Assembly (NCBI GenBank): GCA_013368315.1
Contig: JAACJM010000023.1
Span: 310,001 to 374,000 of the forward strand
Direction of reading: 5' to 3'
Length of the DNA: 64,000 bases
Source of the DNA: Tetrapyrgos nigripes
Taxonomy: Eukaryota > Basidiomycota > Agaricomycetes > Agaricales > Campanellaceae
Made by a program: the position numbers and the translations under genes. Positions 35,168 to 46,995 of this stretch are shown piece by piece. A model generated the notes under the pieces. The model had not been told where the DNA came from and made no database searches. It saw only the letters and a program-made list of their open reading frames with translations. How positions within the stretch are numbered: position 1 is the first letter of the stretch; each line of letters starts with the position of its first letter.

Positions 35168-35289
35168 TAGAGAGCTTGCGCAAAAGCCAACCGTTGGCTT
35201 TTCAATTCAATCATCAATTCAATTGTCACATGAATATTACGACATTCAATTCAGTAAAGCCAATGCTTGGCTTTTGCGCAAGCTCTCTA
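35168..35289. mobile_element. MITE with 22-bp TIRs and TA flanks (Tc1/mariner-like)
   Basis: AGAGAGCTTGCGCAAAAGCC plus AA at 35169-35190 is matched by its exact complement at 35267-35288, with a TA at each outer edge. The interior is short and AT-rich with no coding capacity. TA duplication and small size fit a Tc1/mariner-derived MITE. Confidence 0.7.
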
Positions 35290-35490
35290 TTTACGTGTTT
35301 AACTTCACAGCTCACCATATTGACACCCGCCAGCATGCTTGCCAGCTCCAAATGAGTTGGTAAAACAAAATTTAAGGGCTTCGCCAGGGAACCTACCTAC
35401 CCCGGTACGGGATTTCCCGGTCCGTGCCCCCTTGTGGTTTGCGCCTTGTGCCTCGGTAACCTAATTCTATTTCGAGGGAAATGTGGGCTA

Positions 35491-36152
35491 CACGCCGAAA
35501 AGGGACAAATTTCCGCTCGATGGATATGTGACCGGATATGTGTACGAAAATGAGATATATTGGGAAAGTAGATATAAATACAAAAAGATGATGTATCCGT
35601 AGACTAGATATCTGAACAGAAAGCCAATATATCTGGAAGTCTTTTGGTACATTTGATTGGTGCACAGACACATGGCATATCGAATGTATGGAAAAAAGTA
35701 CAAAAAGACCTCATATCGAGGCTCCGGACATGGTCACGGACATGGGTCCGAAAAGACAATAAATCCGGCTTCCAGATATGAGTCCCAATAGTTCATATGT
35801 CCGTTGAACGGATAGGTGGATTCTGGCCTATCCGTTCAACGGACATATGAACTATTGGGACCCATATCTGGAAGCCGGATTTATTGTCTTTTCGGACCCA
35901 TGTCCGTGACCATGTCCGGAGCCTCGATATGAGGTCTTTTTGTACTTTTTTCCATACATTCGATATGCCATGTGTCTGTGCACCAATCAAATGTACCAAA
36001 AGACTTCCAGATATATTGGCTTTCTGTTCAGATATCTAGTCTATGGATACATCATCTTTTTGTATTTATATCTACTTTCCCAATATATCTCATTTTCGTA
36101 CACATATCCGGTCACATATCCGTCGAGCGGAAATTTGTCCCTTTTCAGCGTG
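35491..36152. mobile_element. 662-bp near-perfect palindrome (fold-back element, CACTA-like ends)
   Basis: Two arms of about 326 bp (35491-35816 and 35827-36152) are reverse complements with about four mismatches, around a 10-nt centre. The outer ends are CACGCCGAAAAGGG and the complement of CACGCTGAAAAGGG. CTA stands directly outside both ends (35488-35490 and 36153-36155). Ends starting CAC with a 3-bp duplication suit the CACTA group. Long open frames inside are an effect of the palindrome and not genes. The related short copy is at 5981-6155. Confidence 0.85.
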
Positions 36153-36822
36153 CTATCGCTGCGCGTGGCACGATAACTCGGCCCAAATCTGCAGGTGTAA
36201 ACTGAGGAGCCCGGCATGGTAGTGAACGCTTCAGGATAATAGAGCTGATTAGCAGCGCCCATTTTTGCGCAATTTTTGCGGTCTCGGAATTCTCCGGACG
36301 CTGATCGGCTAAGTTCTAAATGCCGTCATCCTTGCACTGTGCTATCCCTCCTGCACTATTCCATTGTTAGTGCTCGCAATGCATTCTGAACATATCTAGG
36401 GGATGTGTTGGAAGTTCTGAGACTAAAGTATGAGGGATTCATGAAATGTGGAGGCATACCAAAAATCCTGCAATTTGTCTTAGTATAAGCACCACAGAAA
36501 TCAACTCGCCTTTCGGCTAAGTTTCGGAGATAAAAAAAGGGCGCTGCTAATCAGCTCTAATACGGCGATTGCGAAATCCTGATCGGAATAAAAAGATAAC
36601 CGAACTGGTGGAGCCACACAGCAAATGGGGGGTTTGTAAGAACGAGTCCCTTAAAAGGGCCCCGTAATATACTTACATCGGCCTCAGGGTTGGGTACTCC
36701 ATTGACCAGACAGAGAGCGTAAAATATATCAAAAGGAGTGTAAGGAGTAAGAGAATGAGGGAGTGTAGCTGCCATTGGAGGGGAGAAAAGCATCAAACAA
36801 AAAGTACAGAGAAAGTTCCAAT
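36153..36822. other. Intergenic, 3' of P450-2
   Basis: No gene or clear repeat. It should include the P450-2 3' UTR. Confidence 0.45.
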
Positions 36823-38919
36823 CTATTGAACCATGGCGGCAAGTTTTTCACGGCCGATGCGTGGTGTAATGGTGCATTTGAACGGGTTAAGATGGCTATA
36901 GAGAACCAACAGTGTAAGTAAGGGTGATGGACCCAGATCTGGTGGAATCTCACCTAACGATGCCAGTCTTATTATCCAAGAACAAAGGACGCTCCCCTTT
37001 TAATGGCTGAATATCGAAAGCGGCTAGCGACATTGCCAGTGTGATGAAGATGGAAGCGTCACCGAGAAGACGACCTGGAGGAGAGGAAGTCAGCGCTAGA
37101 ACGAGCCATGATCAGAAAGTACTTACCAGGGCAGAGTCTAATCCGAATCCATAGACAAGCATAGTTGATATAAGAAACAATGTTACAAGGCCGAAAAATC
37201 GAAACATACCTTCGCCCGAAGCCAAAGATGATGTCCTTGGGGTCTCTTTCAGGCTGGCTTCCGAGGAATCTATCGGGATTGAATTCCATCGGGTTCTTGT
37301 AGACATTGGGATCATGTGTCATATTCCTTGAAGGGAAAAGGGAATAATTCGATCGAAAGCTTGGAACTCGTGTTGAGCGAAGCACGTACCAGATATTGGG
37401 AAAAATGATAGCTCCCTTGGGGATGAACATGCCATCATGAACGTCATCTGTAGCAGTACAATGAGGAAGACCTGGCTCCAGGTTCAATACCGGATTCTCA
37501 AGAGAAGGGGATATGATCTTACCGTTCGGAACAACAGCATGATATCTCATCGTTTCCTTGCAAACAGCCTCGACGTATGGAAGATGGACACGATCCTCAA
37601 AGGTTGGCAGCCTGTCAGGTCCGACCACAGTGTCGATTTCGACTTGAGCCCTCTTTTGAATCTCAGGGTGCATGCACATAGCCAGGAAGAAAACGTAGAA
37701 CGTCACGGCACTGGTCTCTCCCCCGGCTTCCAGAGAAAAATTTTCATTGGACGGGGCTCTCCCGTACGTACAGAGTGCTTACCGCCGAACATTGAACTCG
37801 AAGCAAATTTCAGATCTAGCTCTTCCTGAGGCGAGATGTTTTGCTTGAGCCATTTTGCAGTGAACGAATCTCCAGCAGTTCCATCGGCCTATCAGAGGGG
37901 AAACCGAGATAAGCGAAGGTTCAGTGCACTGACTTATCAACAATGTTCACATACCAAGCCTTTCTTTACATATTCGAAAGGAACATCCACCATTGCCCAG
38001 TAGGCCTTAGCCCACGACTTCCCTAACTTCTTCCATCCAGCACCGGGAAACCAATCGGGAACATTAAGAAGGATTGGCATTTGGTTGACAAGAAAAGCAC
38101 CTGGAGCAGTAGCCTTGTTAAAGTTGTCCATTGCGGTGTTGGCGATATGAACAAAGGGGTCATTCTTCTCTTCAACCTCGTAACCGTACGCGACTCGTAG
38201 AATAATAGCGCCGGCATGTCTGAAGTTGCAAGGCAGGAAGATATTCAGTACTATTCGCTGAGTATAAGAACATACTCACTGGAAACAGTGATCCAACAAT
38301 TCTTTGGGGTTATTGAGTACACGCTTCAAGAATCGTCTTGCCAAATGCTCCTCCGCAGGGAAGAATCCTCGAACGGCCGAGCTGCTTCCAAGCTCCTGAT
38401 GGAAAAGTCGACGAGAAGATTTGAAAGTCTTGTCGTAGGGAAGGAACCCCATGGAGTCCTGAGTGAATAGGAGCTCGGTCAATTGGTATACTCTCAATTC
38501 GGGCCACGTACCCTCATTTCAATAAGCTCCATTGCCATCGGCACGTACGGTCTGTCGGAGTAGACCGTACCCTTCTTGTCCAGCATCTCCACCGCCCGCT
38601 CGTACGAGTTGATAACGACAATGGTTGTTCCAAACACTGACATCGAGAGAAGATCACCTATATAATGATTGGGAAAACATCAGCGCACAATGGCTCCGAC
38701 CGAGAAGATAGGAAAGACGAGACACGTACCCCACTTTTCCCCCCATTTCGCCCACTCAATCCATTCGAACGAGGTCGGAATGTCCAGCAAATTTCCGATG
38801 AGAGGGTATCCTTTTGGGCCAGGCGGTAAAGAAGGACGTTTCTTGTTCGTAAGCAGGCGTCCAACTATGAAAACACCACCACAGAGGAGGACGGCGTCGA
38901 GTGTACTAAGCTGGGGCAT
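36823..38919 (-). CDS. Cytochrome P450-2
   Basis: ER-anchored monooxygenase, paralogue of P450-1. Eleven exons on the minus strand: 38919-38730, 38657-38512, 38458-38280, 38219-37955, 37888-37783, 37726-37523, 37471-37390, 37326-37210, 37147-37137, 37074-36954, 36895-36823. N-terminal helix AVLLCGGVFIVGRLL, hinge PSLPPGPKGYPLIGN, I-helix AGGETSAVTF, ExxR as KETMR, FNPDRFLG. The heme loop FGFGRR-LCPG is again split by an 11-bp microexon. Compared with P450-1, the intron after the I-helix GxET is missing (exons 6 and 7 of P450-1 fused). C-terminus REKLAAMVQ. No stops; complete and probably functional. Substrate unknown. Confidence 0.93.
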
Positions 38920-39690
38920 GGTGGGGTACTTGGAAGAACCAACAAAGTTGGCGTGAGGATGGAATTATTAGCGTTTGTGGGCGTGCTTTTCCAGGACAAA
39001 GCTTCTGGTCTTGGGAACCCAGCTGAATGAATTTCGTATATATGTTTCTGGAAAGGCCGTTCTTTTCGTCAATCGGTCCCAATAGTCGCATAGACTTTTA
39101 AGAACAAAATATATGAGACTCAGCAGTTTGAATAGAGATTTTCTTGGTAAATCCGCGCGCAACATCTTTATTCCTTCGACCACAATCGCCTACATATTAT
39201 GGCATCATCAGTTCGAGCCCAGCTCACCACCTGGGAACGGGAATGTTCCGACTCGGAAGAGCCAGAACGCCGTCTTGGAATGTTTACAATGTTTACAAAT
39301 TGATATTCATCTACGCCTAAAAAGCTGGATCTTTACTCCAGAGAGGCAGGGCTCCTGATAGTGATTGTATGCCGTGTGCTTACTCATCGATGAGTAAGCA
39401 CACGGCATACCTCGGCGAGTACACTGCTTTCCTCTGTTCCTTCGTGAAAGCCCACCGAAAGCTCGCAAACGATGTATCTAAGGTATGTAAATGGTATATG
39501 GTATTCTTTGGATCATAATTTTGTATATACATCAAAACATTCAGGATTTTATCAACATCATCATGAAGGAAGAAGTATGTAGAGCAAATGTAGAGGAGCC
39601 GGGGGTCAACCGGGGGTAAGTATAGGTATTTGAAAAGAATCATCACAATCATGTTGACTTGTTATTGTAAAAGAGCGATAGAAGCAACGA
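38920..39690. other. Intergenic region with a 44-bp palindrome
   Basis: Contains the P450-2 promoter side. No gene recognised. The palindrome at 39367-39410 is listed separately. Confidence 0.45.
39367..39410. repeat. Perfect 44-bp palindrome without spacer
   Basis: GTATGCCGTGTGCTTACTCA followed by TC (39367-39388) is directly joined to its exact reverse complement (39389-39410). The centre is ATCGAT. Confidence 0.9.
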
Positions 39691-39697
39691 GGGATGC

Positions 39698-40028
39698 TTA
39701 GTTCGACAATGTACAACGCGACCGCGACGATGTGGAATGAGAGGCGTCAAGGAAATCTTTAGGCCTGACGTTGACCGATGCTCGGCATCTCAACTGTATT
39801 GACCCTCGTGAGAACCTGATACAGATCTGACAAATCGCACGTAAGTATTGTTCGTTGTCTGCACCGTCTAGAGAAGATGTTACCTTCTCGAAATTGCTCC
39901 ATATAGTTTCCAGGCGAGTTTCGGGCCACATACGATCTCCGGACGATCTCCGTCTCTTCACCAATATTTATGGTCCCTGCTGAAGAAATCTGTGTCCAGC
40001 CCACGTCCGAGTCACTCATCTTTTTCAA
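39698..40028 (-). CDS. Small hypothetical protein, possible two-exon gene
   Basis: A minus-strand frame from about 40028 reads MKKMSDSDVGWTQISSAGTI and then YVARNSPGNYMEQFREG. A GTAACA donor and a GTCAG acceptor could join it to DLYQVLTRVNTVEMPS near 39835. No family recognised. It lies head-to-head with DUF6534-1 with almost no gap, which speaks against it being an independent gene. Confidence 0.25.
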
Positions 40029-40034
40029 CCAACG

Positions 40035-42556
40035 ATGGCTGTTCCAGTGAACATCGATACAACGTACGTACTCAAGATCTTCTTTCCTCCGCAGTTCCCC
40101 CTCTCATGCCATCAGTACACTCGCAGCTTTGGGTTCCTATTCCATTCCATCGTCATTTGTAGTCTGTAAGTTGGCTGATTTTCTTTCAGTCCTAGAGCGC
40201 TGTACTCAATCTTTTCGCTCGATTCGAATTACTATAGGCTCTACGGAGGTACATGATCAGGTACTTGTCATTGAGATGGACGAGATTCTTACGGTGTCCT
40301 CAGTGGCGTTGATGCAAGGATGGTCGTATTTCACCAGGTATAAAGGCAAGGATGGCTTGGGGATACAGCTCATGGTGCGTATGCGTATGACAGACTACTC
40401 TCTGTCAATCAATTTGCAGACTGCATAATACCCGTACCCTTATAGGTCGCTACCGTTCTCCTCTGCGATACATGTCAAGTCTCTTTCCTATGGGGTGAGT
40501 AATACCACACTATCATGTCCCCTATCACCGACTCATCATCACCACCGTCCTTATCCTTCTAAATTCTAATTGGATCTCCTCAGCCGCCGTTTACAAGTAT
40601 ACTCTTACAAGTGCGTATGCGTCTCCTTTGCCACGTCGTCGTTCATGTGCTTATGCATATTTCACTTATGCAGGTCAAGCTGACCCTCTAGTGATGACCA
40701 AAATTGTTCCGTTCGTATCTTCTCCTCAATTCGCCTAACAAACATCTCCGTCTAATCTTCGCCCCATGGGCTTACCACTTTCAAAACTACTACAGCGAGC
40801 TCATCATCGAGTTGATATTCAGTGGATTTGTGGCGTTTGTCGTGCAACAGTGAGTTCATTCATTTATGCGTCATTTCGGACTGCATTGGAGGTTTCCGAG
40901 GCCCGAGCTTACCGCTGCTTTCTTCCTTCAAAATTCAATTAACCTTACGGCCCCGAACCAGTTTCTATTGTTATCGTATCTTCACGCGTACGTCATTTCC
41001 TTCTCTTTTGCTCAGGAACAACGCCGTTTCTTGGAGATTATTATACATCTAAACTGTATCTGAATTGACAGTCAGCAAGAACATTTTCCTCGCAGGGTTC
41101 ATTGTGTGTTTCACCTACACTTGATGTCAATCTTCTGTCCTGATATACTTTCACTTACAGTCGCTTTGCAGTCTTGGAAGTATTGGTATGTGCGACCACT
41201 CGTGCGTTCTTCTCGAACTATTATTCATCTCCACGATGCCCGTTCTCTCCTATTTCCTATTAAACAGCAACCCTGTACTACTTCATCGGAGTCGTGTAAG
41301 TACTTACCTATTCTTAACCCTTTCAATTTTAAAGCCTACGCGCGTCCCGAATCCGAGGACTTCTTCTGTCGGGGTTTCCATTTCTCCTGTTCTGCATGAC
41401 CTATGCTCGGCTTTAGGCTCACCGCACTCATTTGTTCAGGCTTTCCCAGTATACTCTCTTATCCGAGTTGGCATTACAAAATGTACGTATTCTCCTTCCA
41501 TCCGCCGTCCGTCCATATGCTTTCTAGGATCTGGATTAACTTGGGGTCTTGACCTCCTTCCAGAACATATCCATCGCAACTAACGTCCTAGGCCTCGTCA
41601 CCGATGCCGGCATATCCATCATCATGATCGCCTTGCTTCAACGATCAAAAACGGGGTTTAGACGTTCGACGGATTTGTTGAACAGGTTGGTGAGTATCTT
41701 TTACTTTGATTATATCGATATTACGCTTTCGAAGGATTGATGCGCGTTTACTGGCCCCTACACATATACTTACCGACTTTTGTCCCCTAGATCTTATTCT
41801 CTGTCAATACTGGTGAGCGCAAACTTCAGACCAAGATCAGTAGCTCGGGTATGAATACTAAGTCCATTTCATCACAATGCAGGCCTTCCAACAAGTCTGA
41901 CTTCGATCTTGACGGTCATCCTGGTGAGTCTCTCTCTTTTTAACTCCCCTGAATCCTTCGACATTAACGGTTATTAGCTTGAAGAAGCCCCGGGCACATT
42001 CATCTACATATTCATTTATCTCTTGCTCTGTCATTGTGAGTGCTTATCTTGAGAAAAATAACGGCTGTACTCGATATAAGACTGACATTATTATAATACG
42101 CCTGGACACCGCGGGACCAGTCTACACCAACTGTCTCCTAATTACGCTCAACGGTCGAGAGTACATGCGAAATGGTTCTGAACCCCCCTCGACTGGAGAT
42201 TTTATGTCTATCCCCTTGGAGGTGAGTGCGCAGTAAATCCTGGCGTTATATATCATCCATTTAATATTGACCAAAATATGTAGATCTCAGGTCGACGGAC
42301 GAATCCCAGTAACGTGGACAATATAAGTGGCCACGACCACGGACATGGCGCTAAGGATGGACCTATCGCAATTCGGATTAATCAACAGACGACGCAGAAT
42401 TTCGATGTATGTCCAACCGTCCATTGTCGAGTACTCCATACTCTGAACCTAGGCCTCGAAAGCGGCTAACCTAATTTCCAACAGGATGCAAAAGCTGGTG
42501 CCTCCGAGGATCATGGTCATTACCGCCAACATTCTCATCCGTACGGAAAAGTCTAG
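40035..42556 (+). CDS. DUF6534 domain membrane protein (copy 1, intact)
   Basis: Multi-pass fungal membrane protein, function unknown. Exons I could place: 40035-40063 (MAVPVNIDTT), one from CTTTGGGTTCC at about 40121, the 11-bp microexon 40238-40248, 40304-40374 (VALMQGWSYFTRYKGKDG), 40446-40494, 40584-40610, 40674-40710, 40796-40849, 40962-40987 (FYCYRIFT), 41072-41105 and 41161-41185. Later exons give AFPVYSLIRVGITK and the DUF6534 core NVLGLVTDAGISIIMIALLQ, RSTDLLNRL, APGTFIYIFIYLLLCH, YTNCLLITLNGREYM. The tail is His-rich (SGHDHGHGAKDG; HGHYRQHSHPYGKV) and ends TAG at 42554-42556. All junctions are GT-AG. Closest relative is the split copy at 33546-32481 plus 10694-11707. Confidence 0.85.
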
Positions 42557-45245
42557 ATCTAAATAGTGAAGTCCACTATGATGAGCCAATCATGAGTTGT
42601 TCGGGCGTTCTAGATCTGCTTGGAATTTGGAATTTTTCGTTCTGGGTGTACAAGTCCTGCCCTGGTATCCGGAGTATAGGTTGATATTATAATAAGTAGA
42701 TATAGTAGAGCTGCTCCATTAAGCTCTTAATGAGTCTTCGTTCCTTTAATATGTACATACATCGTAGTACTTCAACCTTCCTTTAGCAGTATTGGAGGTA
42801 TCTATACTCGGTCGTTTCCAATTCTAGGCCCAACCCACTGTTGGAACCAAACAAAGCCCTTGGTCTGTGCACTTTTCTTCCCTTCCCCGAATCCCCATTT
42901 GACTAACCCTAACCTAATCGATACTTCCGCACACCCAATAGGTACAGTGTTACGAGCTCTCCCTCCTCCCGCCTTCTGAGCCACTGCGCCATCGCTACCG
43001 CTTTCTCAGCTGGATTGGATCTCAGGCCGTCTCTATTCAGGAAGAATCGTACTCGACACTGCATCCATGTTTCTTTCTCTCGAGTCTCGCTTTCGTATCT
43101 AGTTCTCTTTCCGTTTTTCTCCTTTCGTCCTCAATACTGACTATACGCACAGGGATCATTGTGCCTCCGCGTCATGTTCTAACTTGCATAGCCTGATCGA
43201 CATCGATGGTCTCTTACAATCGTCTTCATCAACTTTGCCACCAGGCACCGTTCCCCATAAGGCTTCCCCCCTTCCCTTCCTTGTCCGCCCCCACCATTGG
43301 GGCTCTATTCCTACCACATCCTATTTTCTTTACTTCTTCAGATACCAACTTTTCTCCTTCCTTGTCATCTCCCTCCCTACCTTTTTGACCACCTCTATTT
43401 ACCTCGCTGCCAGCTGAACAATTTTCTGGCCCATGAAGCCTACCTCAAACCTTCCCAACACCCAAGCCACCCTCAACACCCTCTGTATTCTGATGTCCAT
43501 CTCCTCACCAACGTTGCACTCCTCCACTTCACCCTAACCTGACTGCGCCATTGTCAATCCCCGATTGCCGTCGTCTCCGCACCATTTTTTTCCTCTGGTG
43601 ATTTGTCTTTGAGCGTCTCTCTCACCGTCCAACGCTCAGCTCCGCCTGAGTCCTACGTACCCTGCTCGTCTATCAGATTCTGACACCGCGCGACCCAAGG
43701 TTCCCGGCCATCAATATGCTATCAAGGTCATCGCTTCACCTCGCTTCACCTCGACCCCCCGACACCCTCACCTTCAACACGACATTTCCTCTCCCTCTCC
43801 CTCCCTACCTCCTCATCTCCTATCCATCGCCTCATCTCACGTCCCGTCGCGTACTTGTCCACCTCCCACCTTCTTCCTATCCTCACTCGTGTCATCCCCT
43901 TTATCTCTCTCTCCCCTATCCACCCCTTTCCTTCCTTTTTACCTCTTTCCCCACTTTTACCGCAATTACCACTTACCCGTCTAGTCCTACCTCGTTATTC
44001 CTTCATTCACCCCTCTTTCCATCTTTCATCTTTCATCGTTAGCCTTGAGTCTTCCTCTTGCACTTGCGTTGCCATGTCATATGCTGTCTGATACTTATCA
44101 AACATGTATTATCGCCTATCGCCTACCTACACCTGCCTGTTCTTACTAAAATTCCTTGCTCTCACTAGATCTAAATCTCTTGTCCTGCGGGGTCAAATAG
44201 CATAAATGCTTGCTTGCTTATACTTACGTTTACCCTTACGCTTATTGTCCTAGCCTGCAGGCCGCTTCCCAGTCTCCAGATCCTTAGTTTTACCTGAATA
44301 GTATATACCCTTCGCTTGCTCTAGCTCTGTACCAACTATTACCAACCAACACCTTTGATAAACATCTTGGAAAACGTCCTTCAACCTTGACATACTGGAC
44401 CAATGCCGGGCGTCATCGATCATTGGTCACTGCCATCCTTCTTGACTGGTGTTGAGCTTCTCAATCTCTCATCGACACCATTGTAGCGCTCCAGCCTCCG
44501 ACGTTGCGAATTTGAGTCTACCAGTTTCATTTCACCTTTCCAATATTCGCGCAATCTCAGACTCTAGGTCTTTGGTATTGCGACTACTCCACGCCACCCC
44601 CGGGTCTTGCAGGGGCCACTTGGCGTGTACATATCTATCTATCTAACTTAAGCCGAACTGGGACCTCACCAAGGGCACCCCCGTTCTCTGCATATGATTG
44701 ATTTTCGGTTTGCCATATGTCCATTTGAGCTGGCGTCGCACGATCTCAAGAGTAAGGACGACTCGGAGAAGTGCTTCGGGGTTCGGACAGACGGTCCTGT
44801 ACCCCTTTTAGTCTCGGTACCAGACTGACTACCCGAAATATTGCGTATGCGTTCCTGGCAAGTTCCTGGGCCGGAAGTGCGAAGTCCACTTACGTCTGCT
44901 GGTTCTAGCTCAGACTGCTACGCAATCAGTTCCTTTTTGGGACGAAAAACTCCGCATAGTCAGTCTGGTACCGAGACTATACCGCTTTAGCTTAGGACAG
45001 AACCTTAAGATCAACACCTCTGACGGCTCCAACAACTGAGCTTCCAGCATGATGTTCATGATCCGATTTCGAAATGATTTCAGAGTACGAGGTACCAACT
45101 AGGCACATTCGTGGGTCTCCGCCGGTCAACAAAGAAGTCAACGACACTTCGAACTGATGGAGAGAACCTTAAGCTGAACAACCTTCGAGGGCCCCAACAA
45201 CTGATCTGACTCCGAAGTGATTTCATAACCTCGGATCCAGATAGT
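42557..45245. other. Long region without recognised gene; pyrimidine-rich core
   Basis: About 43150-44090 is strongly C/T-rich on the plus strand, which creates open frames rich in Ser, Pro and Leu that I do not take as genes. Short TATC repeats occur near 44630. 44809-45240 holds an inverted repeat and a diverged tandem repeat (AACCTTAAG....CCAACAACTGA at about 44998 and 45168). Confidence 0.5.
44809..44979. repeat. Inverted repeat, 23-bp perfect arms
   Basis: TAGTCTCGGTACCAGACTGA and CTA (44809-44831) is matched by its exact complement at 44957-44979, with 125 bp between. Possibly a MITE remnant; no target duplication seen. Confidence 0.75.
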
Positions 45246-45565
45246 TATGAGGCCTCTTAAAGGCCGAGTTAACTTATGTCGACCTCGAAAATTTTACCAC
45301 GACCTCAAACTCCCACCCCTTTTCATTGCCACAGCTGGTCTTTGCCCTTCCCGACAACCGGAATGTCCAGACTCGGTCTAGACGAGATCCAAGGACCGTT
45401 AACGTCAATAACCACGATGTCATGCTAGCATGTCAAATCGGTCTGCTTAACGCCCTTCTTCCCTCTCACTTTCCACTGATTCTCCCTCCCTTCTGCATAA
45501 CTTGAGTTAGACTACGTGAAAGGGCCTCGTAATTTGCCACGCGAAGCGATGGCCCTTTGCCCCAG
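45246..45565 (-). mobile_element. CTGGGG element family, second copy (about 320 bp)
   Basis: Read on the minus strand it starts CTGGGGCAAAGGGCCATCGC (X end) and finishes with the Y end (GAGGTCGACATAAGTTAACT through CCTCATA). The same X and Y ends bound the 374-bp insertion at 57360-57733, but the interiors are not alike. No matching target duplication is seen here. Confidence 0.6.
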
Positions 45566-46950
45566 TATTTCATAATGTGACACAGCATCAGTAAAATGGC
45601 AAACCGGCTTTTTGCGACTTTTACGCGACTTTTTCTGTTCCGTGTCGCGCTTTCAAAACACAGGCCCGATCGCTTTTAAAAGTTGCCTCCTGCTTTCAAA
45701 AGTGGTCAGAAAACCTACTTGAAAGGTGCTGGAAAAGCTGCTGAATAGTATAAGTAGAACCACATCCTCGTACCTCAGATTCCCAATATGCATCAAAAGA
45801 GATATCACTGCAAGAGCTAAGACATATGTAGATACATGGAATAATTCAGTGGTATATAACAGGTACTTCCAGCAATGGGCCCTTCCAACAACCACCTTTA
45901 CAGCACTGCTGCAGACTTACAGTGTATTGCCTCAACCAATAAAAATTTGAAAGTGGATCCCATTGATATCATCAGGTTAAATGTACATGCAGGTTAGGCT
46001 CCGTATTGGGTTGGGAAGGACAGGCCGACTTACCGAACAAGCACACTCCTTTGAAAAGATCCTAGATGAGGAAAAGACAAGAAGATTGCTGTATTAGTAT
46101 AATTGTTAGAAAAAAAGCTGCGGGACACACCTATCCTTTCCAACTAGTCTTCCCAGCCTCCTTCCCAACAGATTGCATGACCCATGTCCGAGTATGCAGC
46201 ACACCAGACTAAATGAGACAGGTCAGACATGCTGAAGTACAAGCAAACTGGTTACTGGAAGGGTAGACGCACCTAATACTATCCCTTGTTATCTGACATC
46301 CAAGTCAGCTGAGCTGAGGAATGAGGTACAGGAAACAACAGAGCATTTAGCCCTGTCACAAAGTGTTAAAGAAGAGGGAGTACCATCAAAAAATCACAGG
46401 CGACAAGATGGGCGCAGCAAAAGGACAGAGTGAACGTTGGGATGGACACATAAGCACAGTTGCTGTTTCTGCAAGGTCAACACAACATGTGATCACAACT
46501 ATACAGTTGACTGGCTGCATCAGAAAATTTCTCTAAGTCCTCACAGAATCTCTCTAAGCGACCCTCTCCCTCCTTCCCCTGTCTTTCATTATGGTGCTGT
46601 ATGGGGCAACTCTCTCAGATTCAGTATATTGTACACTTCACTCAGTCCAATTACATGTATTACATGTATTAACACAGGTTTCAGTGCGCGCTATTGGTGT
46701 ACTTGAGCCTATTTTACTCTTGACACCTAGTGAAAAATTCATATGGTGAAACTGAGCTGGATCTGGCTAAACCGGTTATTGATTGAAACTGACCTGGCGA
46801 AAACTAGCCTAAAGTGTCTCTTCGTATTACTGCTTCTTTTTATAGCTTTATCTACCACAATAGCTCAATATAATGATCTTGCTTGGTAGCTTTCTGGTTG
46901 CTTGACTTGTCCTTCTGTAGCATGAGAAATTTGCCTTAGATGTGCTTTGT
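45566..46950. other. No recognisable gene
   Basis: Short frames only. I presume this is transposon 5' flank and debris before the Tnp2-like element. Confidence 0.4.
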
Positions 46951-46995
46951 TCTCTCTTCTCATTTGTCATCAAACATTTCCTGTCTCTCCCTTCC

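Noticed and set aside
35488..36205. Several 70-90 residue ORFs on both strands
   Set aside because: They are mirror images produced by the 662-bp palindrome; no codon pattern or domain supports them.
43150..44091. Overlapping Ser/Pro/Leu-rich ORFs
   Set aside because: Caused by a C/T-rich strand; no splice signals, start context or motif stands out.
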